A stretch of DNA of 51,273 bases from Planktotalea frisia (GTDB lineage: Bacteria > Pseudomonadota > Alphaproteobacteria > Rhodobacterales > Rhodobacteraceae): contig NZ_MLCB01000085.1 of NCBI RefSeq assembly GCF_001890925.1, positions 1-51,273 on the forward strand, read 5' to 3'. Below, piece after piece: positions 9,677-19,122 of the stretch; positions within the stretch are counted from its first letter, which is position 1, and each line of letters begins with the position of its first letter. Position numbers and translations under genes: made by a program. A model generated the notes under the pieces. It worked only from the letters and a program-made list of their open reading frames with translations. It did no database searches and was not told where the DNA came from.

Positions 9677-10240
9677 ATGTCCGACGATTTCATGCTTGAT
9701 ACCGACGATCTTCAACGCCGTATGGATGGCGCGATGAGCAGCTTAAAGACTGAATTTGCCAGTCTGCGCACAGGCCGCGCCTCCGGTTCGATGCTTGAGC
9801 CGGTGATGGTTGATGCTTACGGCAGCATGACACCAATCAATCAGGTCGGCACGGTCAATGTTCCAGAGCCACGTATGGTGACGATCAATGTCTGGGACAA
9901 AGGGCTTGTAGGTAAAGTCGAAAAAGCCATTCGTGAGAGCGGGTTAGGGATCAATCCTCAACTTAACGGCACGATCATTATGCTCCCCATCCCAGAGCTT
10001 AACGAAGAGCGTCGCCGTGAATTGACTAAAGTTGCCGCGCAATATGCCGAAAGCGCGCGTGTTTCTTCGCGCAACGTGCGTCGCGACGGGATGGACCAGA
10101 TCAAAAAGGCGAAAGCCGACGGCATGTCCGAGGATGATCAAAAATTCTGGGAGGCTGAGGTGCAAAGCATCACCGATGCTGCGATCAAAGCGATTGATGC
10201 CGCGCTTGAAGTCAAACAAGCCGAGATCATGCAGGTTTAA
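9677..10240 (+). CDS. frr: Ribosome recycling factor
   Basis: This 187-residue cytosolic protein splits post-termination ribosomes together with EF-G. Family hallmarks are [20 protein letters not shown] near 35, the beta domain [13 protein letters not shown], and the three-helix bundle with [18 protein letters not shown] and [13 protein letters not shown]. It follows pyrH after 106 bases, as in most bacteria. Its stop codon abuts the GTG start of uppS, so those two are probably translationally coupled. Confidence 0.97.
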   Translation: MSDDFMLDTDDLQRRMDGAMSSLKTEFASLRTGRASGSMLEPVMVDAYGSMTPINQVGTVNVPEPRMVTINVWDKGLVGKVEKAIRESGLGINPQLNGTIIMLPIPELNEERRRELTKVAAQYAESARVSSRNVRRDGMDQIKKAKADGMSEDDQKFWEAEVQSITDAAIKAIDAALEVKQAEIMQV

Positions 10241-11005
10241 GTGGTGGTTGCTGCTCTGGAAAAACCCGGTACTTCAAATGCCAGCCCAGAGCAGGGGGAT
10301 GGAACAGGGCCACGCCATGTCGCTGTGATCATGGACGGTAACGGTCGTTGGGCGCAAATGCGCGGACGACCACGCTTGTTTGGCCACCATGCTGGTGCAC
10401 GTCGTGTGCGTGAAATTGTGGAAGCTTGTCCACCTAACGGTGTAAAATACCTGACTATTTTCGCGTTTTCCACAGAGAATTGGAAGCGCACTCAGGTCGA
10501 AGTATCCGGTCTGATGAAGCTCTTTCAACGGTACATCACGAAAGAGGCGCGCGCGCTTGCTGACGCTGGTGTGCGGGTCCGCTTTATTGGGGATCGCGTC
10601 CGTCTCAATAACAAGCTTATCGAATTGATGGATAACCTTGAGTTGATCACCTCAGGAAATGACAAAGTGCACCTGACGATTGCTTTGAACTACGGTGGTC
10701 GTGACGAGGTTGCGCGCGCCACCAAGCGCCTTGCGCAGGACGTTGCAAGCGGTAAACTTGATCCTGAGACCGTGGATGAAGAAACGCTTCCAAAGTATTT
10801 AGATACTTATGTTTTACCTGATCCTGATCTTGTTATTCGGACCAGCGGTGAAGCTCGTATCTCTAATTTCTTGCTCTGGCAGTCGGCTTATTCAGAGTAT
10901 GAATTTATCGACACGCTTTGGCCGGATTTTACCGCGCAGGAATTTGGCGAACTGACGGCTAAGTATGGCACAAAGGATCGCAGGTTTGGCGGCGTTAAAG
11001 TATGA
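10241..11005 (+). CDS. uppS: Undecaprenyl diphosphate synthase (cis-prenyltransferase)
   Basis: The enzyme condenses isopentenyl diphosphate onto farnesyl diphosphate to make the C55 carrier for peptidoglycan and polysaccharide export. The catalytic loop VIMDGNGRWAQMRGRPR has Asp31. The GHHAGARRVREIVE helix, FSTENWKR, and RTSGEARISNFLLWQSAYSE, with the conserved Arg and Glu of the IPP site, follow. The start is GTG directly after the frr stop, giving 254 residues with a 24-residue leader before the core. No in-frame ATG precedes the core. It overlaps cdsA by four bases (ATGA). Confidence 0.96.
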   Translation: MVVAALEKPGTSNASPEQGDGTGPRHVAVIMDGNGRWAQMRGRPRLFGHHAGARRVREIVEACPPNGVKYLTIFAFSTENWKRTQVEVSGLMKLFQRYITKEARALADAGVRVRFIGDRVRLNNKLIELMDNLELITSGNDKVHLTIALNYGGRDEVARATKRLAQDVASGKLDPETVDEETLPKYLDTYVLPDPDLVIRTSGEARISNFLLWQSAYSEYEFIDTLWPDFTAQEFGELTAKYGTKDRRFGGVKV

Positions 11006-11820
11006 ATGAGGTAAGCTCCAAATGGGGCGACCTCGCGCCACGTTTGTTCAGCGCGATTGGCATGCTTGTTGTTGGCATTGTTGCGGTTTGGGCAGGCGGT
11101 GTGTGGATACATCTCCTTGTGTCTTTGTCTTGCGGTTTAATGGTTTGGGAATTGGTGCGTATGTTGAGCGGCGCAAGCTCGCAACGCGCGATCTGGCTCG
11201 CCGTTATCAGTGGTTTCGCCTTGTTCGCGGCGAGTTACGCGCCCTACGCGACGCTTATCCTGCCTTTGCTGCTCGCGCCAAGCTTTGTAGGTTTTTCATT
11301 GCTATCAGCCGGATCACGGCCCTTTACAGGGCGGCGTATTTTTATGAGCTACACGGCAATGATCCTAGTGGCCGGGTTTAGTCTGATCGCGCTTCGGGAT
11401 GATTTTGGTATAATTTGGATGGCGTGGCTTTTGATTGTTGTGATCGTCACTGATGTTGCAGGCTATTTTGCGGGTCGTATATTGGGCGGTCCAAAGTTCT
11501 GGCCCGCGGTGAGTCCCAAGAAAACATGGTCCGGTACGATTGCAGGGTGGTTTGGTGCTGCGCTTTTCGGTGCTGTTTTTGTGGGGCTTTATGGCGGGGG
11601 CATCACGGTTGTTGTCGTTTCGGTTGCCGTCGCATTTGCGTCTCAGCTCGGTGATATCGCCGAAAGTGCAATCAAGCGTCATGTGGGCGTGAAAGACAGC
11701 TCTAATCTGATCCCGGGACACGGTGGTTTGCTGGATCGCTTTGATGGCATGCTCGGTGCGGCACTGCTTTTGATTATTGTTGAGCTCTTCCTTGATTTTC
11801 CACCAAGCGTAGCTGGTTAG
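11002..11820 (+). CDS. cdsA: Phosphatidate cytidylyltransferase (CDP-diglyceride synthase)
   Basis: This integral membrane enzyme makes CDP-diacylglycerol, the precursor of phospholipids, from phosphatidate and CTP. It has 272 residues with about seven to eight hydrophobic helices. The family signature lies near the C-terminus: IKRHVGVKDSSNLIPGHGG then LDRFDGMLGA, holding the conserved Lys and Asp residues. GPKFWPAVSPKKTWSGTIAGW in the middle is also typical. It overlaps uppS by four bases and ends 9 bases before dxr, so it is in the same transcript. Confidence 0.96.
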   Translation: MNEVSSKWGDLAPRLFSAIGMLVVGIVAVWAGGVWIHLLVSLSCGLMVWELVRMLSGASSQRAIWLAVISGFALFAASYAPYATLILPLLLAPSFVGFSLLSAGSRPFTGRRIFMSYTAMILVAGFSLIALRDDFGIIWMAWLLIVVIVTDVAGYFAGRILGGPKFWPAVSPKKTWSGTIAGWFGAALFGAVFVGLYGGGITVVVVSVAVAFASQLGDIAESAIKRHVGVKDSSNLIPGHGGLLDRFDGMLGAALLLIIVELFLDFPPSVAG

Positions 11821-11829
11821 AGCAGGGCT

Positions 11830-12996
11830 ATGCGCAAGGTTTCGATACTTGGGGCGACTGGCTCGATTGGGCAAAACACAATTGATCTGATCAAACGTGC
11901 GAGCGGTGAGTATGACGTTGTTGCGCTGACGGGTGCGCGCAATATCAAGCAACTTGCTGAAGATGCACGAGATTTGCACGCTGATTTGGCAGTGACTGCG
12001 GATCCATTGTTGCTTGATGACTTGCGAGATGCACTTGCAGGCAGCGGTATAGACGCAGCGGCAGGGTCCGAGGCGCTGGTCGAAGCGGGTGCACGTGACG
12101 CGGATTGGGTTATGTCAGCTATCGTTGGCGCAGCTGGGTTGGCCCCAGGTTTAGAAGCGTTGAAGCAGGGCGCATCATTGGCCTTGGCCAACAAGGAATC
12201 GATGGTCTGCGCGGGCGCTTTGGTGAAAGCGACAGCAACTCAGCATCAGGCGCGCGTGCTTCCTGTGGACAGTGAACATTCGGCGGTGTTCCAAGGGCTC
12301 ATTGGTGAGGACATGAAAGCGGTTGAGCGCATCATCATCACGGCCTCTGGTGGCGCGTTTCGCGATTGGCCAATGGAAAAACTCGCGGGCGCGACACCTG
12401 CGCAAGCCGCCACACATCCGAATTGGGATATGGGGAAGCGCATCACAATTGACAGCGCTTCCATGTTTAATAAGGCCTTGGAAGTCATTGAAACGCGTGA
12501 ATTTTTTGAAGTTGACCCTAGCATCATCGAAGTGCTTGTGCATCCACAATCCATGATCCATGCGCTGGTTGGTTTCAACGATGGCGCGCTGATGGCGCAT
12601 GTTGGCCCACCCGATATGCGTCACGCGATTGGCTTTGCTCTGCACTGGCCCGAGCGGCGCAAACTGCCTGTTGAACGCCTTGACCTTGCAGCTCTTTCAC
12701 AGCTCACTTTCCGCGCACCGGATGAGATACGCTGGCCCGCTTTGCGTCTGGCGCGCGAGGTTATGGAGGCGGGTGGACATTCGGGCGCTGTCTTTAACGC
12801 AGCTAAAGAACGTGCGCTGGATCATTTCATTGCGCAAAAGATTGGCTTTATGCAGATGGCCGAAGTCGTGGAAGAAGTTCTGACCCGTCTTTCTGCGCAA
12901 TCCGGCCTCACAAATGCCGAAATGACCCTTGATAGCGTGCTCGAGATGGACCATCTGGCACGTAAGTGCGCGGATGAGATCATCGCAGGGATGTAA
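11830..12996 (+). CDS. dxr: 1-deoxy-D-xylulose 5-phosphate reductoisomerase
   Basis: This is the second step of the non-mevalonate isoprenoid pathway: NADPH-dependent rearrangement of DXP to MEP. The NADPH-binding ILGATGSIGQNTIDLI is at the N-terminus. LANKESMVCAG, the metal-site PVDSEHSAVFQ and the flexible-loop TASGGAFRDWPME follow. NWDMGKRITIDSASMFNKALE and VHPQSMIHALV are the conserved C-terminal substrate contacts. At 388 residues it has the usual length. It feeds precursors to UppS and MiaA in the same window. Confidence 0.97.
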   Translation: MRKVSILGATGSIGQNTIDLIKRASGEYDVVALTGARNIKQLAEDARDLHADLAVTADPLLLDDLRDALAGSGIDAAAGSEALVEAGARDADWVMSAIVGAAGLAPGLEALKQGASLALANKESMVCAGALVKATATQHQARVLPVDSEHSAVFQGLIGEDMKAVERIIITASGGAFRDWPMEKLAGATPAQAATHPNWDMGKRITIDSASMFNKALEVIETREFFEVDPSIIEVLVHPQSMIHALVGFNDGALMAHVGPPDMRHAIGFALHWPERRKLPVERLDLAALSQLTFRAPDEIRWPALRLAREVMEAGGHSGAVFNAAKERALDHFIAQKIGFMQMAEVVEEVLTRLSAQSGLTNAEMTLDSVLEMDHLARKCADEIIAGM

Positions 12997-13047
12997 GTCC
13001 CGCCAAACAAAAAATAAGCGCGTGAGCAGCAAAAGGACGTAGACCAC

Positions 13048-14391
13048 ATGGATATTCTGGGGCTTTTGCCGCAATTTGGCAGTGTAATCTGGACTCTTCT
13101 GGCCTTTGTGCTGGCGCTTTCTGTGATTGTCGCAATCCATGAATATGGTCATTACATCGTTGGACGTTGGTCTGGCATTCATGCCGAAGTATTCTCGCTT
13201 GGCTTTGGTCCAGTCCTTTTCAGTCGCGTTGATAAACACGGCACGGTTTGGCAGTTCGCAGCGCTTCCTTTTGGCGGGTATGTGAAATTCATGGGCGATG
13301 CGAATGCCGCAAGCGCGCCAGACGGCGAAGCTGTGCGCGAGATGAGCGATGCGGACAAACGCCGCACGATGCCGGGTGCACCGCTTTGGGCGCGCGCCGC
13401 CACTGTTGCAGCGGGTCCGATTTTCAATTTTGCCCTGTCTATTATTGTGTTCGCAGCCGTTTTGATGTGGCGCGGTGAAGAAGCTGATCCGCTCGCGGTT
13501 GGTGCGCTGCGCGAAATGCCAGCGGTTCAAGAACTACAAGTTGGCGATCAACTGCTGGCCATTGATGGTATCCCAGTTCCAAGTTTTGAGGATGGGGCAG
13601 GGTTCAATGCACTTGAGCAGGCGATAAGCAAATCTGCGTCGGTGACCTACACAGTTGGCCGCGATGGCGCTGAACTTGATGTCATGGGCCCATATCCGTA
13701 CCCCGCTCTTGTGACGACAGTGATGCCGCAATCCGCAGCCCTTCGCGCAGGTCTCATGGTCGATGACGTGATCACCGCAATTGATGGCGCACCTGTGTTT
13801 GCATTTTCGCAGTTGAAAGAAGCGGTTGAGACGGGCGACGGTGCTCCGCTGCTCTTGGACCTGTGGAACAAGGGCGAAACCCGCCAAGTGACGCTCGCGC
13901 CCAAGCGCGTGGATGAGCCGCAGGCAGATAATACGTTTGTGACACAGTGGCGCATTGGTGTGGCTGGCGGCTTCTTCTTTGAGCCTGCGACGCAACCGAC
14001 CAGCCCGCTTACGGCCATTAAGAATGGCGCGCTGCAAACGCAACGCGTGATCGAGGGCTCGCTCTCTGGAATGTATCATATGGTGACGGGGGCGATCAGT
14101 TCTTGTAATTTGTCCGGCCCGATAGGCATCGCGCAAACCTCTGGCGCTATGGCGAGCCAAGGCGCGATGAGCTTCATCTGGTTTATCGCCGTACTGTCCA
14201 CGGCTGTCGGTCTTTTAAACCTGTTTCCCGTACCTGTTCTAGACGGCGGACATCTTGTTTTCTTTGCTTATGAAGCGGTTACAGGCAAGCCACCCAGCGA
14301 CAAAGTGCTGCGTGTGTTTATGTCGATTGGCTTGATGGTGATCTTGTCGCTGATGCTGTTTGCATTGGGGAACGATTTGTTCTGCCCATAG
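13048..14391 (+). CDS. rseP: Site-2 intramembrane metalloprotease RseP
   Basis: This M50 protease of the inner membrane cleaves within membrane segments, typically of anti-sigma factors and remnant signal peptides. The zinc motif is HEYGH at residues 31-35 in the first helix. The third ligand motif is VPVLDGGHL, with Asp399. Two PDZ domains lie between about residues 150 and 290; the second has AALRAGLMVDDVITAIDG. It has 447 residues, usual for the family. It sits between dxr and bamA as in many proteobacteria. The substrate here is unknown, because no RseA-like gene is in the window. Confidence 0.95.
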   Translation: MDILGLLPQFGSVIWTLLAFVLALSVIVAIHEYGHYIVGRWSGIHAEVFSLGFGPVLFSRVDKHGTVWQFAALPFGGYVKFMGDANAASAPDGEAVREMSDADKRRTMPGAPLWARAATVAAGPIFNFALSIIVFAAVLMWRGEEADPLAVGALREMPAVQELQVGDQLLAIDGIPVPSFEDGAGFNALEQAISKSASVTYTVGRDGAELDVMGPYPYPALVTTVMPQSAALRAGLMVDDVITAIDGAPVFAFSQLKEAVETGDGAPLLLDLWNKGETRQVTLAPKRVDEPQADNTFVTQWRIGVAGGFFFEPATQPTSPLTAIKNGALQTQRVIEGSLSGMYHMVTGAISSCNLSGPIGIAQTSGAMASQGAMSFIWFIAVLSTAVGLLNLFPVPVLDGGHLVFFAYEAVTGKPPSDKVLRVFMSIGLMVILSLMLFALGNDLFCP

Positions 14392-14486
14392 GGCCAAACA
14401 ATTCGTGCTTTGCCCATTTTTCGCCTTATTCCTCGGGTAAGCATCGGTCAGAGCAATAAAACCCGAGCGCGAAAAGCGTTTCAGAA

Positions 14487-14648
14487 ATGAGTGATGACAT
14501 GCAACTAATCCAATCCGGCACACGTAGTCTTGGCTTCTTGCTTTCGCTGAACTGGGACCGTTTTTTGTATTTCGGCATGCTTGCGCTTTGTCTTGCGCTT
14601 TCGGCTTATGTCGCGTCAGTGACCTTTGCGAACCCCTTCATCTTGTAG
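14487..14648 (+). CDS. Small single-span membrane protein between rseP and bamA
   Basis: A 53-residue frame starts at ATG 14487 (an alternative in-frame ATG is at 14499). It has a polar N-terminus of about 25 residues ending LNWDRFLYFG, then one hydrophobic span, MLALCLALSAYVASVTFA, and a short tail. It lies in the 373-base gap between rseP and bamA on the same strand. I do not recognise a named family. The hydrophobic pattern, the WDR boundary and the clean fit in the gap suggest a real gene. A role in outer-membrane biogenesis would be guesswork from position alone. Confidence 0.6.
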   Translation: MSDDMQLIQSGTRSLGFLLSLNWDRFLYFGMLALCLALSAYVASVTFANPFIL

Positions 14649-14764
14649 GGGCATCTAGGGGCTAACTGTTTCGTGTGTTTGCGAAATTTAGCCTATCCGC
14701 TTTTGACAACAACGCCCAATAGAGCTACTCAGAATACACCTGGGATGTCTGTTGGATCGGTATC

Positions 14765-17113
14765 ATGATCAATACAAAAGCAAGCGGCGAAAAACGCTGC
14801 GCACCACGAGCACGTAAAGTTAATGCACTTCGGTCTGGTATCGCGACGATTGCCTTAGGGTTCTCAGTGGCTTACATCGCTTTGCCAAGCGTTGCTGAGG
14901 CACAGCAATTCCGTTTCAACTCGGTTACAATCGAAGGTAACCAACGAATTGAGCCGTCCACAATTCTGTCTTACGCGGGAATCGCTCGCGGTCAGAGCGT
15001 CTCTGGATCGGATTTAAACGGTGCCTTTCAGCGGCTTCAAGAAAGTGGTTTGTTCGAGAGCGTCGACATCGAGCCGCAAGGTAGCCGTCTCGTTATCAAA
15101 GTCACAGAATACCCGACGATCAACCGCATCAATTTTGAAGGCAACCGCCGTCTCAAAGATGATGATTTGGCCACGGTTGTGCAGAGCCAAGCACGCCGCG
15201 TTTTCAACCCGACAACCGCTGAACGTGACGCCGCTGAAATTGCGACCGCTTATTCGCAGCAGGGCCGTCTTACCGCGACTGTCAGCCCGCGGATCATTCG
15301 CCGTTCTGACAACCGCGTAGATTTGGTGTTCGAAATCTTTGAAGGTGGCCTGACAGAGATCGAACGGCTCGGTTTTGTTGGCAACCAAGTTTACTCTGAT
15401 CACCGTTTGCGCCGTGTTCTGGACACCAAGCAGGCTGGATTGCTGCGGGCATTCGTGAAGCGCGATACATTCGCTGAAGATCGCATCGAGTTTGACAAAC
15501 AAGTTCTGCGCGATTTTTACCTGAGCCGCGGCTACGTTGATTTTCGCACGACCAGCGTTAACGCAGAGCTTGCGCGCGAGCGCGACGGCTTTTTCGTGAC
15601 GTTCAACGTCCAAGAAGGCCAGCAATTCAAGTTTGGTGAAATCACAACTGTCTCCGAAATTGCGGACGCGGATGAGGCGGAGTTTCAGGCCGCTTTGAAG
15701 ATCCGGCCGGGCGTTGTTTACTCGCCGTCTTTGGTAGAAAACTCCATCGCGCGCCTTGAGCGTTTGGCGATCAAGCTTGGACTTGATTTTGTACGTGTCG
15801 AGCCGCGCGTGACGCGCAATGACCGTGATTTGACGCTGGATGTGGAATTCGCGCTTGTGCGTGGCCCACGTATTTTTGTGGAACGTATCGACATTGAGGG
15901 TAACGCAACAACGCTCGATCGCGTGGTGCGTAACCAATTCAGGATCGTTGAAGGTGACCCCTTTAACCCACGTGAAATTCGTGAAAGCGCAGAGCGTGTG
16001 CGTGCACTTGGTTTCTTCGGTCAAGCCGATGTTGAAGCGCGTGAAGGTTCTGCGCCAGATCAAGTCGTGATCGATGTGGATGTCGAGGAGACAACCACTG
16101 GCTCGCTAAGCTTTGGTGGTACTTATTCCAGTGCGACTGGCCCCGGTGCTTTGATCAAATATAACGAGAGCAATTTTCTCGGTCGTGGTCAGCAGCTGGG
16201 CTTGAGTGTGACCACAGGCGTGGACAACCGCGAATACTCGCTCACGTTCGGCGAGCCTGCGTTCCTTGGTCGTGACCTGCGTTTCGGTTTTGTTTTGAAT
16301 TACATCGAAACCGATAATCTTAACGCGACCTACGATACAAACCTTGGTAAATTCCGTCCGTCGTTTAACTTCCCTGTGTCAGAAAATGGCCGGATGGAAG
16401 TGCGCTACACTCTTGATTTGACAGAGATGACAGACCTTGGTGCAGATGCCGGTGCTCTTATCACCAACGAGGTCGCGCGCGGGATCGAGTATTCCAATTC
16501 CATCGGGTATAGCTACAGCTTTGACACCCGCCGCACGGGCCTGAACCCGAATGCGGGTGTCTTGCTCGAGTTCGGACAAGATTTCGGTGTTTTGGATCAA
16601 AGCAATCGCTTTGTAAAAACCACGGCGAAAGCCATTGCTCAGACCAAAGTGTTGGGCGAAGAAGTTACCCTGCGTGCGACGTTAGAGGGTGGGGCTATCA
16701 ATTTCCTCAGCGGATCTGGTCGCTCGACAGAGCGCTTCTTTATGGGCTCTTCTGTGATGCGCGGCTTTGAGCCAAGCGGTATTGGGCCACGGGAAGCCAC
16801 GGGCAATGTGAATGACGCGCTTGGTGGCAACATGTTTGCGGTCGCCCGATTTGAGGCAGAGTTCCCCTTGGGCTTGCCTGAAGAGTATGGAATTTCCGGC
16901 GGTGTGTTTTATGACATCGGATCCCTTTGGTCGCTAGATCAAACGAATGCGAACGTCATTAACGAAGGCTTTGCAGCGCGTCAGGTGATTGGCGCATCAT
17001 TGTTCTGGAAAACGCCGATTGGGCCTTTGCGCTTTAACTTTACCAAAGCGCTCTCGAAGGAAGTTGGCGATAGGGAGCAAACCTTTGACCTTACGATTTC
17101 AACGAGTTTCTAA
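14765..17113 (+). CDS. bamA: Outer-membrane protein assembly factor BamA
   Basis: This is the core of the BAM complex that folds beta-barrel proteins into the outer membrane. A Sec signal spans about residues 1-46, ending PSVAEAQ. Five POTRA repeats occupy about 48-440; blocks such as FVGNQVYSDHRLRRVLDTK and IEGNATTLDRVVRNQFRI begin individual repeats. A 16-strand Omp85 barrel follows. The conserved RGF lid motif is at about 666-668 (MRGFEPSGIGPR), and the chain ends in Phe, as expected for outer-membrane proteins. It has 782 residues. The following skp frame starts within its last codons, linking the barrel assembler to its periplasmic chaperone. Confidence 0.97.
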   Translation: MINTKASGEKRCAPRARKVNALRSGIATIALGFSVAYIALPSVAEAQQFRFNSVTIEGNQRIEPSTILSYAGIARGQSVSGSDLNGAFQRLQESGLFESVDIEPQGSRLVIKVTEYPTINRINFEGNRRLKDDDLATVVQSQARRVFNPTTAERDAAEIATAYSQQGRLTATVSPRIIRRSDNRVDLVFEIFEGGLTEIERLGFVGNQVYSDHRLRRVLDTKQAGLLRAFVKRDTFAEDRIEFDKQVLRDFYLSRGYVDFRTTSVNAELARERDGFFVTFNVQEGQQFKFGEITTVSEIADADEAEFQAALKIRPGVVYSPSLVENSIARLERLAIKLGLDFVRVEPRVTRNDRDLTLDVEFALVRGPRIFVERIDIEGNATTLDRVVRNQFRIVEGDPFNPREIRESAERVRALGFFGQADVEAREGSAPDQVVIDVDVEETTTGSLSFGGTYSSATGPGALIKYNESNFLGRGQQLGLSVTTGVDNREYSLTFGEPAFLGRDLRFGFVLNYIETDNLNATYDTNLGKFRPSFNFPVSENGRMEVRYTLDLTEMTDLGADAGALITNEVARGIEYSNSIGYSYSFDTRRTGLNPNAGVLLEFGQDFGVLDQSNRFVKTTAKAIAQTKVLGEEVTLRATLEGGAINFLSGSGRSTERFFMGSSVMRGFEPSGIGPREATGNVNDALGGNMFAVARFEAEFPLGLPEEYGISGGVFYDIGSLWSLDQTNANVINEGFAARQVIGASLFWKTPIGPLRFNFTKALSKEVGDREQTFDLTISTSF

Positions 17114-17783
17114 AGGACGCGGCAAAGCCGGTATTTGCTGTTCTGTTTGGGCCGCATTTGTCATTGGCTTTGCTGTTCCGAGTAGCGTTTCAGCGCAGGC
17201 AAATGCTTTTTCTTTGCCTGAAATCCCAGTTCTGACGATTCAGCGTGAGCGTTTGTTCTCGGAGACGCAATTTGGCCAAAGCCTGTCGCAAGAAATCGCT
17301 GCGCGTGGCCGCCGGCTTGCAGCGGAAAATCGGCGTATTGAACAAGAGCTTGCCGTTGAAGAGGGCGAGCTCACGGATTTACGCGACACTATGAGCCCTG
17401 AAGAATTTCGTGATCTTGCCGATGCGTTTGATGTGAAAGTCACCGGCGCGCGCAATGAACAAGATCAAAAAATCCGAGCTTTGACGCAGCTTTCCGAGCA
17501 GGCCGAGCGGCGCTTTTTGTTTACGATTGCCCCTTATATGCAGCGTTTGATGCAGGAAAAAGGGGCGAGTGTCATTCTGGATCGACGTGCGGTTTTTGTA
17601 AGTGCTGACGCTTCGGATGTAACGCTCGAAGCGATTGCGCGTATCGATAGTGGTCTTGGCGAAGGCGTACCGCTTGAGGATTTGTTGACGCCAGCAGAGG
17701 GCGCTGCACCAGACATTGAACTCGTGCCTGAGCCGTTACCTGAGCCTGAGCCGACACCAGAGCAAGTCCCTGCAGACAATTAA
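17085..17783 (+). CDS. skp: OmpH/Skp-family periplasmic chaperone
   Basis: Skp-type chaperones hold unfolded outer-membrane proteins in the periplasm. After a signal peptide ending in SSVSAQA, the protein begins IPVLTIQRERLFSETQFGQ, then a long charged helical arm, LAAENRRIEQELAVEEGEL, and a return arm, EQAERRFLFTIAPYMQRLM, with VILDRRAVFVS closing the body. The tail is Pro/Glu-rich (EPLPEPEPTPEQ). The best start is TTG at 17085, preceded by GGGAG with seven bases between. It overlaps the bamA end by 29 bases and gives 232 residues. No ATG exists between the bamA stop and the signal peptide. The family is clear from structure and position; the gene name follows convention. Confidence 0.85.
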   Translation: MTLRFQRVSKGRGKAGICCSVWAAFVIGFAVPSSVSAQANAFSLPEIPVLTIQRERLFSETQFGQSLSQEIAARGRRLAAENRRIEQELAVEEGELTDLRDTMSPEEFRDLADAFDVKVTGARNEQDQKIRALTQLSEQAERRFLFTIAPYMQRLMQEKGASVILDRRAVFVSADASDVTLEAIARIDSGLGEGVPLEDLLTPAEGAAPDIELVPEPLPEPEPTPEQVPADN

Positions 17784-17865
17784 CTTAGCCAGCTGGCGCC
17801 TTGCCCAATATTGGCGCAGTTGCTAGGACCGTATGGACCAAGAGTTTTTAGTAAGAGGCCTTTTT

Positions 17866-18324
17866 ATGAGCGAGCTACTCAGTGCTGACATCCAACTGAT
17901 CCAACGCATCTTGCCGCACCGCTATCCGTTCTTATTGGTGGATAAGGTTCAGGACATTGATGGCACGCAAACTGCGGTTGGCATCAAGAATGTAACGATG
18001 AATGAGCCGCATTTCCAAGGGCATTTCCCCGGTCTTCCGATCATGCCCGGCGTCACGATTGTTGAGGCGATGGCGCAAACCGCTGCTGTTATGGTCGGAA
18101 CTGCGTTGGATATGGCTGATAAAGAGATGAAGGTCTATTTCATGGCCATCGACAAATGCAAATTCCGCCGCAAAGTCGGTCCTGGCGATGTGTTGAAGAT
18201 GCATCTGACAACGGTGCGCGGCAAACCCGGTGGTAAGGTCTGGAAGTTTTCCGGCGTCGCAAGTGTAGATGGTGAAATGGCGGCTGAGGCCGAGTTTACT
18301 GCAATGATGGACTTGCCTGCATGA
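17866..18324 (+). CDS. fabZ: 3-hydroxyacyl-[ACP] dehydratase FabZ
   Basis: The enzyme dehydrates 3-hydroxyacyl-ACP in fatty acid synthesis and competes with LpxA for 3-hydroxyacyl-ACP. It is a hot-dog fold protein with the catalytic pair His53 ([11 protein letters not shown]) and Glu67 (VEAMAQ). [13 protein letters not shown] opens the core, and FRRKVGPGD follows. I prefer ATG at 17866, with AGAGG upstream, giving 152 residues. The longer frame from 17833 adds 11 unconserved residues. It overlaps lpxA by four bases, coupling fatty acid and lipid A synthesis. Confidence 0.96.
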   Translation: MSELLSADIQLIQRILPHRYPFLLVDKVQDIDGTQTAVGIKNVTMNEPHFQGHFPGLPIMPGVTIVEAMAQTAAVMVGTALDMADKEMKVYFMAIDKCKFRRKVGPGDVLKMHLTTVRGKPGGKVWKFSGVASVDGEMAAEAEFTAMMDLPA

Positions 18325-19121
18325 GCATTGACCCCAGCGCAAATATTCACGCCAGTGCCGTGATCGAACAAGGCGCTGTGATTGGCGAGGGCTGTGAGAT
18401 TGGCGCGTTTTGTTTCGTGGGCGCTGACGTGAAGATGGGTGCGCGTTGCGTCTTGATGAACCATGCAGTCGTCAAAGGGCAAACCACGCTGGGTGAAGAA
18501 AACACCATTTTTTCATTCGCGGTCGTCGGAGAAATCCCGCAAGACAAGAAGTTTGGCGGTGAAATCACACGTCTCGTAATTGGCGCACGTAACCGCATTC
18601 GCGAACATGTCACTGTGAATACAGGCACCGAAGGTGGCGGCAGTTTGACCAAAATTGGCGATGATTGCTTGCTGATGGCGGGCTGTCATATCGCGCATGA
18701 TGTTATTTTGGCCAACAATGTCATCGTTGTGAACAGCGCCGCTGTAGCCGGTCACTGTATCATTGAAGATGATGTGATTATTGGCGGTCTTGCCGGTATT
18801 CACCAATTCGTGCGTATCGGCAAAGGTGCAATCATTGGCGCTGTAACGATGGTGACAAACGATGTTATCCCCTACGGCCTTGTCCAAGCGCCGCGCGGGC
18901 AGCTTGATGGGTTGAATTTGGTTGGCCTGAAACGTCGCGGTGTTGAGCGTTCGGATATCATGGCGTTGCGGGCAGCTTTTCAAATGATGGCGCAAGGCGA
19001 TGGTACGTTTCAGGATCGCGTGAAGCGCATGGGTGAGGATAGCGATAGCCGCTATGTGCATCATATCGTTGAGTTTGTGACGGGCGTGACGGATCGTTCG
19101 TTCCTAACACCGGGCGGCTAG
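18321..19121 (+). CDS. lpxA: UDP-N-acetylglucosamine acyltransferase
   Basis: This is the first step of lipid A synthesis: transfer of a 3-hydroxyacyl chain from ACP to UDP-GlcNAc. It is a left-handed beta-helix trimer. Hexapeptide repeats run from the N-terminus ([20 protein letters not shown]) to about residue 190. The catalytic-His region is [12 protein letters not shown], followed by NNVIVVN. The C-terminal helical domain contains [13 protein letters not shown]. It has 266 residues. The start overlaps the fabZ stop (ATGA), and lpxI starts two bases after its stop. Confidence 0.97.
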   Translation: MSIDPSANIHASAVIEQGAVIGEGCEIGAFCFVGADVKMGARCVLMNHAVVKGQTTLGEENTIFSFAVVGEIPQDKKFGGEITRLVIGARNRIREHVTVNTGTEGGGSLTKIGDDCLLMAGCHIAHDVILANNVIVVNSAAVAGHCIIEDDVIIGGLAGIHQFVRIGKGAIIGAVTMVTNDVIPYGLVQAPRGQLDGLNLVGLKRRGVERSDIMALRAAFQMMAQGDGTFQDRVKRMGEDSDSRYVHHIVEFVTGVTDRSFLTPGG

Positions 19122-19122
19122 G

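Noticed and set aside
14703-14732. TTGACA-like -35 before bamA
   Set aside because: TTGACA at 14704 is present, but the hexamer 17 bases on (TACTCA) is a weak -10; left uncalled.
15014-16063. 349-codon minus-strand frame opposite bamA
   Set aside because: A shadow of bamA codon bias; no recognisable motif or ribosome site.
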